Shown: positions 33,336-41,635, counted from the first letter of the stretch. The stretch: DNA of 64,000 bases from Actinomycetes bacterium (GCA_023417775.1 JAEZEJ010000047.1:1-64000); one strand, 5' to 3'. The notes: a model not told the origin generated them from the letters alone. Program-made: numbers and translations.

Positions 33336-33644
33336 TCAGGCCAGCAGGCGGAGGAGGGCGGCGCTCGCGGCGGCGGCCCCGACGACCACCAGGAAGGGCA
33401 TCCGCCACCACAGCAGCACCGCCGCCACGCCGAGGGCCATCACCCGTGCGTCGAGGGTCAGTGTGCTGCCGTCGGCGACGACCTGCACCGCGACGAGCGC
33501 GCCGAGGAGCGCGACCGGGATGAGGGCGGCGGCTCGCACCGTCATCGGATGGTCAAGGACGCGCGCGGGAAGGGACAGCCCGGCGAGCTTCAAGGCGTAG
33601 CAGCCGGCCGCGGTGAGCAGGAGCCCGACCCACAGCTCAGTCAT
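33336..33644 (-). CDS. azlD: AzlD-family branched-chain amino acid exporter subunit
   Basis: The 102-residue protein has three or four hydrophobic segments and the AzlD pattern WVGLLLTAAGCYALKLAGLSLPARVLDHPMTVRAAALIPVALLGALV. It overlaps the end of azlC by 8 bases. AzlC and AzlD together export branched-chain amino acids or their analogues; BrnFE of Corynebacterium is the best-known case. The start is ATG 33644; longer in-frame starts lie deep in azlC. Confidence 0.87.
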   Translation of the reverse strand: MTELWVGLLLTAAGCYALKLAGLSLPARVLDHPMTVRAAALIPVALLGALVAVQVVADGSTLTLDARVMALGVAAVLLWWRMPFLVVVGAAAASAALLRLLA

Positions 33645-34329
33645 CGCGAGCTCCGATGCGGTGCTGCAGCAGGAGACCGGCGAGCAGCGCGAGGCCTCCG
33701 CCGACGATGATCGGCACGCCGGCGGGGGAGAGCGGCACCAGGCCGAGGGCGATCGCGGCGCCCAGGACCGCGACCACTCGCGTGATCGCCGAGTCGAGCC
33801 GTGGCCAGAGCAGGGCGAGGAAGGCCGCTCCCACGGCGGCATCTAGCCCGAAGTCCCGCGGATCGCCGATCGCGGTGCCGGCCAACGCCCCCACGAAGGT
33901 GAACAGGTTCCACAGCACGAAGACCGAGGCCCCGGTCCAGTAGAACCCGAGCCGTGCCTGATGGGATGTCGCGCGGGTGACGGCCATCGCCGTCGACTCG
34001 TCGATGACGAGCTGGGCGGCGAGCGGCCGACGCCAGCCCCGCACATCCAGCAGCCGCGCGAGACTCAGCCCGTAGAAGAGATTGCGTCCGCCCAGCAGCA
34101 CCGAGGTGACGGCGCCGGCGAACGGGGAGCCCCCCGAGGCGATCACCCCGACATAGGCGAACTGCGAGGCGCCGGTGAACATCAGCAGCGACATCGCGCA
34201 GGCCTGCCACACGCTCAGACCCGCCGCCGTCGCCAGCGCGCCGAAGGAGATGCCGTAGGCGCCCGTGGCGAGACCCACCCCGAGCGAGTCCGTGATGATC
34301 GAGCGGTCCGAAGGCGCGGGTGCGCTCAC
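33637..34329 (-). CDS. azlC: AzlC-family branched-chain amino acid exporter
   Basis: The 230-residue protein begins GVGLATGAYGISFGALATAAGLSVWQACAMSLLMFTGASQFA, the AzlC signature, and has seven or so membrane segments. It forms a two-subunit exporter with AzlD. GTG 34329 overlaps the upstream GNAT stop (GTGA). The operon order 35356 to 33336 is membrane protein, GNAT, azlC, azlD, all with 4-8 base overlaps, so the four are made together. Confidence 0.92.
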   Translation of the reverse strand: MSAPAPSDRSIITDSLGVGLATGAYGISFGALATAAGLSVWQACAMSLLMFTGASQFAYVGVIASGGSPFAGAVTSVLLGGRNLFYGLSLARLLDVRGWRRPLAAQLVIDESTAMAVTRATSHQARLGFYWTGASVFVLWNLFTFVGALAGTAIGDPRDFGLDAAVGAAFLALLWPRLDSAITRVVAVLGAAIALGLVPLSPAGVPIIVGGGLALLAGLLLQHRIGARDD

Positions 34330-34868
34330 GCCAGCCCCGTGTGCAGCCTGACCTGCTTGAGCGCATCGCCCGTCTCCGCGGCGAGCTCGCGGTGCGCGCC
34401 ATCGGGTGCCCAGCCGGCCGCTGTGGCGAAGGCCCGCGTGGCGTCATCGGTGGAGCCGAGCCACCAGACCGCCCGGGTGAACCGGTCGGCGCTCAGCGTG
34501 TCGGCGCAGGCCTGGAGCAGCCGCGAGCCGTGGCCCTGTCCGCGGTGTGCGGCGCCGACGACGAACTCGCCGATCTCTCCGTCGGCCACGGGGTCAGCGT
34601 CCTCGTCGTGACAGGGATGTACGAGAGCGAAGCCGCGGACCGTCGCACGTTCGAGGGCGACGAGGACCCGTTGGCGGGCATCGCGGGGAGCCGCCAGCAT
34701 CTGCCGCCAGCGGTCGGCCAGGTCGTGCGGGCGTACCGCGTCGAGCTGGTCGCCGAGCACATCGGCGAAGCTCTCCTGCCAGGCCGCCACCTGGAGCCGG
34801 GCGATCGCCTCGACATCATCGGGCCATGCCAGCCGGACGCTGACATCGGCGGTCGGTCCGGTGCTCAC
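34326..34868 (-). CDS. GNAT family N-acetyltransferase
   Basis: The 180-residue protein has the GNAT core: RLAWPDDVEAIARLQVAAWQESF, the acetyl-CoA loop EFVVGAAHRGQGHGSRLLQACADTL, and a C-terminal WWLGSTDDATRAFATAAGWAPDG. GTG 34868 overlaps the upstream gene's stop by four bases. The acceptor is unknown; its place inside the azlCD operon hints at acetylation of an amino acid or analogue, which is inference. Confidence 0.87.
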   Translation of the reverse strand: MSTGPTADVSVRLAWPDDVEAIARLQVAAWQESFADVLGDQLDAVRPHDLADRWRQMLAAPRDARQRVLVALERATVRGFALVHPCHDEDADPVADGEIGEFVVGAAHRGQGHGSRLLQACADTLSADRFTRAVWWLGSTDDATRAFATAAGWAPDGAHRELAAETGDALKQVRLHTGLA

Positions 34869-35356
34869 CGCGCCTCGCGCAGATAGGACCGTCCGCCGTC
34901 GCGGTCCAGTCGCCGCTCGGCTCGCTCGAAGGAGGCCTCCGAGGGCCACAACAGGGCGAACATCGCGAGGATGCTGGGCACTCCGGCGATGAGCAGCGGC
35001 CAGGCCCCGTGGTCGACGAGGAAGCTGGCCAGCACGCCGAGCAGTACCGGGGCCTCCAGCACCGCGAAGCGCACCATGATGTTGGCCCGGAACGCGCCTA
35101 GCGCACGGGTCATCGCCTCGCCGCGGTCGGTGCCGATCGCGATGGCGGGGAGCTGGTCGGTCAGAAACCGGGCGAGGCCCACTGCGGCGGCCACGACGGC
35201 CAGCAACCCGAGGGTGAGCCAGAGGGGAGGCAGTTCGTGATCGCCGACGCCGCCGACGACGAAGAAGACCGCCACCACGATGAAGACCGGCGCGGTCAGC
35301 AGAGACATCAGCAGGGTGCGCAGGGCATCGCGACCTGATGGGGCGGTGTTGGCCAT
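34865..35356 (-). CDS. Four-span membrane protein, first gene of the azlCD operon
   Basis: The 163-residue protein has four hydrophobic segments (about residues 18-37, 45-63, 95-115, 118-137) and an Arg-rich tail. It resembles the neighbouring 166-residue protein at 35388-35888 in segment spacing and in the last span (AWPLLIAGVPSILAMF against GWPIIIVAIATVVAIA), so the two are probably tandem paralogues. CAGACT ends 7 bases before ATG 35356 on the minus strand, so it starts the operon as a leaderless message. No function is known. Confidence 0.7.
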   Translation of the reverse strand: MANTAPSGRDALRTLLMSLLTAPVFIVVAVFFVVGGVGDHELPPLWLTLGLLAVVAAAVGLARFLTDQLPAIAIGTDRGEAMTRALGAFRANIMVRFAVLEAPVLLGVLASFLVDHGAWPLLIAGVPSILAMFALLWPSEASFERAERRLDRDGGRSYLREAR

Positions 35357-35387
35357 GGGCCCGAGTCTGTCACATCGAAGGACGCGG

Positions 35388-35888
35388 TCACGGCCGGGAG
35401 TCGAAGGCCTCGACGAGGCCGGAGGAGGCGCCGTCGGCCTCCAATGCCGTGGCGATCCGGGTGGTGTTGCGGACCGTCGGCCACGTCTCCACCGCGATCG
35501 CGACGACCGTGGCGATCGCGACGATGATGATCGGCCATCCGCCGTAGGGCATCACGAAGGCGTAGAGCACCGCGAGGAGGAAGGGGAGTTCGAGCAGCAG
35601 CAGCGCACGGGCGAGATGGCGTTGGTAGTGCGAGAGCGCGGCGGTCAGCGCGGCGTCGGTATCGAGACCGGCGGGAAGGGGCGGGATACGGGTCCAGGAG
35701 CGCTCGACGTTGACGACCGCGGCGATCAGCACGACCAGGAGACCAGCGACGGCCCACCACGGCGGGAAGGGCTCGTCGGTGCCGCCGAGCGCGAGGGACA
35801 GCAGCGTGGCGAAGACGGCGGTCACGGTGAGCTGGATGATGACCAAGGTGCGCAGTTGCTTGACCTGCTGGGCGTTGCCCTCGTCCAT
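35388..35888 (-). CDS. Four-span membrane protein, tandem paralogue
   Basis: The 166-residue protein has four hydrophobic segments (LVIIQLTVTAVFATLLSLAL; WWAVAGLLVVLIAAVV; ALLLLELPFLLAVLYAFV; WPIIIVAIATVVAIAV). ATG 35888 is preceded by GAGAGGA. It is related to the downstream 163-residue protein and probably shares its unknown role. It is divergent from thyA, whose promoter lies within the next 115 bases. Confidence 0.7.
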   Translation of the reverse strand: MDEGNAQQVKQLRTLVIIQLTVTAVFATLLSLALGGTDEPFPPWWAVAGLLVVLIAAVVNVERSWTRIPPLPAGLDTDAALTAALSHYQRHLARALLLLELPFLLAVLYAFVMPYGGWPIIIVAIATVVAIAVETWPTVRNTTRIATALEADGASSGLVEAFDSRP

Positions 35889-35989
35889 GACGTCCTCTCC
35901 TCGGCGCGTGCCGCCCAGTATCCCACGGCCGCCGGGCGACCTGGCGTCCCACGACATGACGAGGGGCTCGGGCTGTCGGCGCCGGGCGG

Positions 35990-35995
35990 TAGTCT
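35990..35995 (+). promoter_or_regulatory. Predicted leaderless -10 of thyA
   Basis: TAGTCT, seven bases (GAGGCGC) and ATG 36003; no ribosome binding site is visible. Confidence 0.55.
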
Positions 35996-36002
35996 GAGGC
36001 GC

Positions 36003-36797
36003 ATGCGGGCCTACCTCGATCTCGTGCAGCGCATCCTCGACGACGGCGCCGAGAAGTCCGATCGCACCGGCACCGGCACGCTCAGCGTGTTCGGCCATCA
36101 GATGCGGTTCGACCTCTCCGAGGGCTTTCCTCTGGTCACCACCAAGAAGGTCCACCTGCGCTCGATCATCGGCGAGCTGATCTGGTTCATCTCCGGCGAC
36201 ACCAATGTCCGCTATCTGCACGACAACCGGATCTCCATCTGGGACGAATGGGCCGACGAGAACGGCGACCTCGGGCCCGTCTACGGGCACCAGTGGCGGT
36301 CCTGGCCCACACCGGACGGCCAGCACATCGACCAGCTCGCCCGGGTGATCGAGAACCTGCGCCGCGATCCGGACTCGCGGCGGCACCTGGTCAGTGCCTG
36401 GAATGTCGCGGAACTGGACCAGATGGCGCTCGCCCCCTGTCACGCCTTCTTCCAGTTCTATGTCGCCGACGGCAAGCTGTCGTGCCAGCTCTATCAGCGT
36501 TCGGGCGATGTCTTCCTGGGCGTCCCCTTCAATATCGCCTCGTATGCGCTGCTGACCCATATGGTCGCCCAGGTCACAGGACTCGAGGTCGGCGACTTCG
36601 TGCACACGCTCGGTGACGCCCACCTGTACCTCAACCACCTCGATCAGGCGCGCGAGCAGTTGTCGCGCGAGCCGCGCCCGTTGCCGCGCCTCGAGCTGGA
36701 CCCCGCCGTCACGTCCATCGAGGACTTCGCGATCGAGTCGGTGACGGTGCGCGACTACGATCCCCATCCGGCGATCAAGGCGCCCGTCGCCGTATGA
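36003..36797 (+). CDS. thyA: Thymidylate synthase (ThyA type)
   Basis: ThyA methylates dUMP to dTMP with methylene-tetrahydrofolate, releasing dihydrofolate. The 264-residue length is exactly that of E. coli ThyA, and the catalytic Cys146 lies in LAPCHAFFQFYV. Other family segments are present: DRTGTGTLSVFGHQMRFDL, LIWFISGDTNVRYL, GPVYGHQWRSWP, QRSGDVFLGVPFNIASYALL. It overlaps folA (ATGA), which recycles the dihydrofolate produced. Using ThyA rather than flavin-dependent ThyX is informative about the organism's folate cycle. Confidence 0.98.
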   Translation: MRAYLDLVQRILDDGAEKSDRTGTGTLSVFGHQMRFDLSEGFPLVTTKKVHLRSIIGELIWFISGDTNVRYLHDNRISIWDEWADENGDLGPVYGHQWRSWPTPDGQHIDQLARVIENLRRDPDSRRHLVSAWNVAELDQMALAPCHAFFQFYVADGKLSCQLYQRSGDVFLGVPFNIASYALLTHMVAQVTGLEVGDFVHTLGDAHLYLNHLDQAREQLSREPRPLPRLELDPAVTSIEDFAIESVTVRDYDPHPAIKAPVAV

Positions 36798-37291
36798 GCG
36801 GTCCTCGAACGCCTCGCACGACCCTCGTCGTGGCGATCGGCGCCAATGGCGTCATCGGTCGCGATGGTCAGATGCCGTGGCCGCGGACGGGTGATCAGGT
36901 GCAGTTCAAGGAGCTGACCTGGGGCCATCCGATCGTCATGGGACGCACCACCTATCAGTCGATCGGCCGGCCGTTGCCCGGCCGGACCTCCGTCGTGCTC
37001 ACCCGCGCCCATGACTGGGATCCCGGGGACGATGCGGTGCTCGTCGCCCATGATCTGCCGACCGCCCTGCGGCTGGGACATGAGATCGACGACGACATCT
37101 TCGTCATCGGCGGTGCCGAGGTGTACGCGGCGGTGCGCGCGGCCGGGCTGGCCGATCGGTTGGTCGTCACCCATGTCGATCAGTCGCCGGACGGCGATGC
37201 GTGGTTCGATCCGATCGGAGAGGACTGGCGCGCCGTCCACCGTGAGCCGTACGACGGCTACGAGATCGTCACCTACGAGCTCCGGGGCTGA
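36794..37291 (+). CDS. folA: Dihydrofolate reductase
   Basis: The 165-residue enzyme reduces dihydrofolate made by ThyA. It has the start VVAIGANGVIGRDGQMPW, the substrate-binding FKELT, the NADPH-binding MGRTTYQSIGRPLPGRTSVVLTR and the C-terminal IFVIGGAEVYAA. It is translationally coupled to thyA. Its last 23 bases overlap the end of the convergent PucR gene, so there is no room for a terminator between them. Confidence 0.97.
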   Translation: MSGPRTPRTTLVVAIGANGVIGRDGQMPWPRTGDQVQFKELTWGHPIVMGRTTYQSIGRPLPGRTSVVLTRAHDWDPGDDAVLVAHDLPTALRLGHEIDDDIFVIGGAEVYAAVRAAGLADRLVVTHVDQSPDGDAWFDPIGEDWRAVHREPYDGYEIVTYELRG

Positions 37292-38804
37292 CGCCCACCG
37301 CCGGGTCGATGCCCGTGCGCAGGCGCCACGCCACGAGAGCCACGTGCAGACCGAGCACGGACTCGACGTCGTCGAGGGAGATGCCGAGCGTCCGTTCGAT
37401 GCGGGCGAGTCGGGCGTAGAGGGTCTGCCGCCGTACGCCGAGGCGTTGCGCCGAGAGGGTCTTGGAGCGCCCGGTGGCGAGATAGGCGTCCAGGGTGCTC
37501 ACCAGTGCGCTCTGACCACGCCGGTCGGCGGCCAGGAGCGGACCGAGCTGTTCGGCCACGAGGGCGTCGATCCGTTCGGGGCCGATGCCGCCGGTCAGCA
37601 GGCGCTGCACGCCGACATCGCGGGCCAGCAGCACGCGCGTATCACCGGCACGGGTGTCGGCGAGTCGGACGACGTCCCGGGCGATCTGGAGCGCCGTCGG
37701 CAGGTCCGTCCAGCGCTCGGACGGCATCGCGGACCCGATGGTCACCTCGATGCCGCTGCCGCCCAGGGCGTGATGACCGTCGTGCAGGAGCTCGCGAAGT
37801 CGTCGCGGTGTCGTGCTCGGACCGGTGGCCAGCAGGGCGATGACGAGGTGCCCGACGGTCCCGGCGATGACCGGTCCGATGACCTCGGGCCACACTGACT
37901 CCACTCGACTCAGGCAGGGGCCGGGGTCGGCATGGGGATCGATCGCCACGGCCACCCCGAGCCTTCCGGTCGTCGGGAGCCCCGCGTTCTCGAGGCGGCC
38001 GGCGATCTCGTCGTGGGAGACCAGCGAGCCGGCGTTCAGATCGCTGACGAGGGCTTGGGCCAGGCTGGGGCGCCACCCCGTGTCCCGGTGCCGGGCGAGT
38101 TCGAGGGTGAGAGCGGTGGCGGCCCGCTCGGCGAGCCGGGTCAGCCGCTCGTCCGGCGTGCCGCACTGCAGGCGGACGGTTCCGAGGACGCGATGACGAC
38201 TGCGCAATGGCGCGGTCGCCCCGGGGCCGTCGTGCAGCCGCACGGTGCTGATGCGGCTCTGTTCGACGACATTGCCGTCCGGGTCGAGCAGCTCGGCCGC
38301 GCACCCGGCGATCCGCGCCAGTTGGTCGAGCACGGCCTGTGGTCCGGCGCCCTCGACGACGAGATCGAGCAGTCCGGCCCACCCGGCGTCCTCTGCGGCG
38401 GCATCGAGTCGCGCCCGGACGGCGAGCTCGTGGAAGTCCTCGACCATCCGCACGAAGGGGACGACGCGCGAGAAGGTGAGGAACCCCAGCCCGGCCCGCC
38501 GTGCGGCGTCGACCATCGCCTCGGGAGGTTCCAGGAAGGAGCGGCCGAGCTCCAGGGCGAGGGCGGCGCAGCCGGCACGCGCGAGCGAGGTGACATAGGC
38601 ATCGAGTTGATCGGCATTCGCACCGTGCAGTCCCAGCCCGGTGGTCAGCAGCAGCTCGCCGCCCGCGAGCAGGCCGCTCATCTCGTAGACCTCGGAGGAA
38701 TGCACCCAGCGGATGTCGATGGTGTCGGGATCGCCGGTGAGGAGCTGCGTCCCGGCGGCGCGGAAGGAGGGCAGGCCCAAGACCTCGGCGAGGGTGGTGT
38801 GCAT
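37269..38804 (-). CDS. PucR-family transcriptional regulator
   Basis: The 511-residue protein has the N-terminal PucR domain (LAEVLGLPSFRAAGTQLLTGDPDTIDIRWVHSSEVYEMSGLLAGGELLLTTG, residues 1-125), a middle GGDEF-like region and a C-terminal HTH_30 domain (ALVSTLDAYLATGRSKTLSAQRLGVRRQTLYARLARIERTLGI). PucR-type regulators respond to purines, pyrimidines and related nitrogen compounds. It is divergent from the cytosine deaminase/permease genes, which it most likely controls. ATG 38804 has AGGAGG five bases upstream, in contrast to the leaderless genes around it. Confidence 0.93.
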   Translation of the reverse strand: MHTTLAEVLGLPSFRAAGTQLLTGDPDTIDIRWVHSSEVYEMSGLLAGGELLLTTGLGLHGANADQLDAYVTSLARAGCAALALELGRSFLEPPEAMVDAARRAGLGFLTFSRVVPFVRMVEDFHELAVRARLDAAAEDAGWAGLLDLVVEGAGPQAVLDQLARIAGCAAELLDPDGNVVEQSRISTVRLHDGPGATAPLRSRHRVLGTVRLQCGTPDERLTRLAERAATALTLELARHRDTGWRPSLAQALVSDLNAGSLVSHDEIAGRLENAGLPTTGRLGVAVAIDPHADPGPCLSRVESVWPEVIGPVIAGTVGHLVIALLATGPSTTPRRLRELLHDGHHALGGSGIEVTIGSAMPSERWTDLPTALQIARDVVRLADTRAGDTRVLLARDVGVQRLLTGGIGPERIDALVAEQLGPLLAADRRGQSALVSTLDAYLATGRSKTLSAQRLGVRRQTLYARLARIERTLGISLDDVESVLGLHVALVAWRLRTGIDPAVGVSPGARR

Positions 38805-38815
38805 GGGGCCTCCTG

Positions 38816-38860
38816 GACGTAGTGTCCATCAGGATACGCCTGCATACTGACGCAGTGTCC
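38816..38860. promoter_or_regulatory. Candidate PucR operator: two GACGYAGTGTCC repeats
   Basis: GACGTAGTGTCC (38816-38827) and GACGCAGTGTCC (38849-38860) lie 33 bases apart, about three helical turns, in the short region between the PucR gene and the cytosine deaminase gene. Each has partial dyad symmetry (GGAC/GTCC with 5 bases between; TGTCC/GGACA with 8 bases between). Confidence 0.55.
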
Positions 38861-38926
38861 TTTGACCGGGACATCGAGGGCTGGTGGAGTGAGGTACATC
38901 TCATCTTCCTGCGAAGGAGCATCACC

Positions 38927-39388
38927 ATGACCCTCACCGACGACGACCGTCGATTCCTCGATCTGGCGATCGAGCAGGCCCAGATCGGCTGGGACGAAGG
39001 GGGAGTCCCGATCGGCGCGGTGCTCGTCCACGACGGCCAGGTGCTGGCCGTCGGCCGCAATCGTCGTTTCCAGATGGACAGCGCGATCCGGCACGGCGAG
39101 ACCGACTGCCTCGAGAACGCCGGGCGGCTTCCGGCCCGTGTCTACCGCGAGAGCGTGCTCTATACGACCTTGTCGCCCTGCTATATGTGCGCCGGGACGG
39201 CCGTCATGTACGAGATCCCCCGCATCGTGATCGGCGAGAACCGGAGCTTCCAGGCCAGCGAGGACTGGCTGCGCTCGTTCGGCAAGGAGCTCGTCATCGC
39301 CGATGATCCGACCTGCCGGTCGTTGATGGAGACGATGCTCGTCGAGCGCCCCGAGCTGTGGGCCGAGGACATCGGAGAGGAAGCATGA
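38927..39388 (+). CDS. Cytosine deaminase, yeast FCY1 type
   Basis: The 153-residue protein is a zinc cytidine-deaminase-fold enzyme with His56 and Glu58 (HGETDCLENAGRLP) and Cys85/Cys88 (SPCYMC). The sequence after the zinc site (LYTTLSPCYMCAGTAVMYEIPRIVIGEN, ending MLVERPELWAEDIGEE) resembles yeast cytosine deaminase FCY1 far more than the amidohydrolase CodA or tRNA deaminase TadA. It should convert cytosine to uracil. ATG 38927 has GAAGGAG upstream. It sits with the CodB-type permease and a divergent PucR regulator, a coherent salvage locus. Confidence 0.87.
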   Translation: MTLTDDDRRFLDLAIEQAQIGWDEGGVPIGAVLVHDGQVLAVGRNRRFQMDSAIRHGETDCLENAGRLPARVYRESVLYTTLSPCYMCAGTAVMYEIPRIVIGENRSFQASEDWLRSFGKELVIADDPTCRSLMETMLVERPELWAEDIGEEA

Positions 39389-39492
39389 GCGCGCGCAGTA
39401 CCGAGTTTTGCTCCACCTTCGTCAACCGAGGAGGGCTCCCGTTGACGAATACGGAGCACATCTCGGTCCAGGCCGAGGGAGCGGTGTCATGA
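39385..39492 (+). CDS. 35-codon relay ORF between deaminase and permease (MIRU-like)
   Basis: The frame starts at an ATG overlapping the deaminase stop (ATGA, 39385-39388) and stops at a TGA overlapping the codB start (ATGA, 39489-39492). CATGAGC is directly repeated at both ends (39384-39390 and 39488-39494). Its interior is a diverged copy of palindrome family B. GGGAG lies before codB. The predicted peptide (starting MSARSTEFCSTF) is unlike any family. As at 11265-11351, it looks like a repeat that entered an ATGA-coupled junction and kept an open frame across it. Confidence 0.55.
   Translation: MSARSTEFCSTFVNRGGLPLTNTEHISVQAEGAVS
39399..39468 (+). repeat. Diverged copy of palindrome family B
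   Basis: Left arm 39399-39426 matches the left arm of the 8335-8412 element at 24 of 28 positions, and the right arm 39441-39468 also at 24 of 28; the loop is 14 bases in both and starts CGAG. The arm mismatches have arisen independently, so the stem is no longer perfect. It lies inside a small open frame between two co-directional genes, not at a convergent junction. Confidence 0.85.
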
Positions 39493-40778
39493 GCCAGAGC
39501 GCGGAACCGGTCGACGGGGGAGTCGTCGACCCGGACTACCCGGTCACACCCGTCCCCCCACACGCCCGGAAGACCTTCTTCTCACTGGCGGTCGTCCTCC
39601 TCGGGTTCACCGTCTTCACGCCCACGATGCTGGCCGGGGCCGAACTGGGGATCGCCTTCAGCTTCGGCGATCTGCTGCTGATGATCGGCCTCGGCTCGGT
39701 GATCCTCGGGACCTACGTCGTCCTGCTCGGATGGATCGGCGCGAGAACCGGCCTGACCACGGTCGTGATGGCGCGCTACAGCCTCGGCACCCGAGGCTCC
39801 AAGCTCGCCTCGGTCCTCCTCGGCGGCACGCAGATCGGCTGGTACGGCGTCATCATCGGCACCGTCGGCGAGCTGACCGCGCAGGCCATGGGGTGGGAGT
39901 CCTTCGCGGCCAAGGCCGCCGTCATGATCCTGTCAAGCGCGCTCATGTGCCTGACGGCCTGCTACGGCTACCGCGGGATGTACTGGGTCTCCCTGGTGGC
40001 CACGCCGCTCATCCTGGTTCTCGCCGTCTGGGTGGTCTTCCGATCGCTGGAGGAGGTCGGCGGCTGGGACGCCTTCCTCGGGATCGAGCCGGCCACCTCG
40101 ATGACCGCGGCTGTGGCGATCACCACGGTGGTGGGCACCTTCGTCTCGGCGGGCACGCAGGCGCCGAACTGGACCCGGTTCGCCCGCAGCGGATCACAGG
40201 CGATGTGGGCCTGCCTCATCGCCTTCCTGCTCGGCAACGGCCTGATGATCCTGTTCGGGGCGATCGGCGCGATCACCTTCGGCGAGGGGGACTTCGTCCT
40301 GGTCCTGTACCAGCTCGGCCTCGTCGGGTGGGGGCTCTTCCTGCTCTTCGGCAATCTGTGGAAGTCCAATGCGGACACCGCATATGCCTTCGGCGTCGCC
40401 GGCGCCGAGCTCTTCGAGCGCCCTCGCAAGGTGCCGTTCATCATCGGCGGGTCGATCATCGGCACGCTGCTCGCGCTCGCCGGCATGCACCAGCATCTGG
40501 TGGAGTATCTGGTCCTGCTCGGCATCTTCATCCCGCCGCTGGGCGGTGTCATCATCGGCGACTATCTGGCGCGCTGGCGTCGCTCGCAGATGCCTCCGGG
40601 CGCCGCACTGCCGCGGTTCGACGTCATCAATCTCGGCGTCTACGCCGTCGCGAGCGCCCTGGCCTGGGCCTCGGATCACTGGGAGATCGCGATCCCGCCG
40701 CTGGTGGGCATCGTCGCTGCCATCGTCCTCACGACCGCGCTGCGCGCCGCGGGCCGGGCGAGGAGCACCACGACCTAG
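39489..40778 (+). CDS. codB: Cytosine permease, NCS1 family (CodB-like)
   Basis: The 429-residue protein has about twelve membrane spans and NCS1 features: FTVFTPTMLAGAELGIAFSFGDLLLMIGLGS near the start, GGTQIGWYGVIIGTV and GTFVSAGTQAPNWTRFARSG in the substrate region, and ending WEIAIPPLVGI. Next to a cytosine deaminase this is almost certainly the cytosine importer. ATG 39489 overlaps the relay ORF. The stop is TAG. Confidence 0.92.
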   Translation: MSQSAEPVDGGVVDPDYPVTPVPPHARKTFFSLAVVLLGFTVFTPTMLAGAELGIAFSFGDLLLMIGLGSVILGTYVVLLGWIGARTGLTTVVMARYSLGTRGSKLASVLLGGTQIGWYGVIIGTVGELTAQAMGWESFAAKAAVMILSSALMCLTACYGYRGMYWVSLVATPLILVLAVWVVFRSLEEVGGWDAFLGIEPATSMTAAVAITTVVGTFVSAGTQAPNWTRFARSGSQAMWACLIAFLLGNGLMILFGAIGAITFGEGDFVLVLYQLGLVGWGLFLLFGNLWKSNADTAYAFGVAGAELFERPRKVPFIIGGSIIGTLLALAGMHQHLVEYLVLLGIFIPPLGGVIIGDYLARWRRSQMPPGAALPRFDVINLGVYAVASALAWASDHWEIAIPPLVGIVAAIVLTTALRAAGRARSTTT

Positions 40779-40806
40779 TGTCCGGGCGATCGGGCATGAT
40801 GACGGC

Positions 40807-41598
40807 GTGAACGACGACACCTTCCTCGAGGACACCTCCTCGCGACCTTCCGGAGCCGGGCGGCGAGGCTTGACGCTGACCGACCGGTGGAACACACCCT
40901 TGGGCAAGCCGAACGGCGGCTACCTGCTGGCCGCCATGCTCCGTGGGCTGGCCGAGGAGGTGCCCGAGGCCGGCGCGCCCCTCGTCGCGGCCATCAGCTA
41001 TCTGCGATCGCCCGATGTGGGCGAGGCGGAGCTGGAGACCGAGGTGATCCGAGCGGGCCGGAAGGTGCAGACGGCCACGGCGCGGCTGAGTCAGAACGGG
41101 GCCGAGGTGGCCCACCTCGTCGCCAACTTCGCGGCGCGGGCCGAGGAGGCCCGGCGGGAGGACTTCGCCGAGGCGCCGATCCTGCCCGAGCCCGAGGCGT
41201 GCCTGGATCCCCTGGCGGAGGGCATGAGGCCCGAGGGCATCTTCGGGCAGGTCGAGTACCGGCTTGCCGCGGCCCCGGGATGGGCCACGGGCCAGCCCTC
41301 GGGCGATCCCAGCGTCACGCTGTGGCAACGGCTGCGCGAGGGCCGGGAGATCGACTTTCCGGCCCTCGCCCTGCTGTGCGACTCCTTCGCGCCCGCCGTC
41401 ATGGAGATCGGCGAGAACGTCTCGATGACGGTGCAGCTGACGGTGCACCTGCGCCGGCTCCCGGCACCGGGCTGGATCGCGACCCGGCTGTTCACGCGGC
41501 ACGTGAGCGACGGCTACCACGAGGAGGACTGCGAGCTGTGGGACAGCGAGGGGAACCTCGTCGCACAGTCGCGCCAACTGGCGATCCTGCTCGGGTGA
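40807..41598 (+). CDS. Acyl-CoA thioesterase-like hotdog protein
   Basis: The 263-residue protein has two hotdog-like halves: RWNTPLGKPNGGYLLAAMLRGLAEEV with AAISYLRSPDVGEAELETEVIRAGRKVQTATARL, and FPALALLCDSFAPAVMEIG with TVQLTVHLRRLPAPGWIATRLFTRHVSDGYHEEDCELWDSEGNLVAQSRQLAIL. This is the TesB-like/4HBT_3 thioesterase pattern. The substrate is unknown. GTG 40807 follows CATGAT by six bases, suggesting another leaderless start. Confidence 0.85.
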   Translation: MNDDTFLEDTSSRPSGAGRRGLTLTDRWNTPLGKPNGGYLLAAMLRGLAEEVPEAGAPLVAAISYLRSPDVGEAELETEVIRAGRKVQTATARLSQNGAEVAHLVANFAARAEEARREDFAEAPILPEPEACLDPLAEGMRPEGIFGQVEYRLAAAPGWATGQPSGDPSVTLWQRLREGREIDFPALALLCDSFAPAVMEIGENVSMTVQLTVHLRRLPAPGWIATRLFTRHVSDGYHEEDCELWDSEGNLVAQSRQLAILLG

Positions 41599-41629
41599 TC
41601 CTGCACGGACCCGGCGGTGGCCGAAGCGG

Positions 41630-41635
41630 TAGCCT
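41630..41635 (+). promoter_or_regulatory. Predicted leaderless -10 of dapA
   Basis: TAGCCT, six bases (CGGAGC) and ATG 41642. The same hexamer and a nearly identical spacer (TGGAGC) precede ftsK. Confidence 0.55.

Noticed and set aside
35388..36767. Long minus-strand frame over thyA and the 35388 membrane protein
   Set aside because: The part over thyA is a shadow. Only the segment from ATG 35888 has a ribosome binding site and hydrophobic spans, so the gene is annotated from there.
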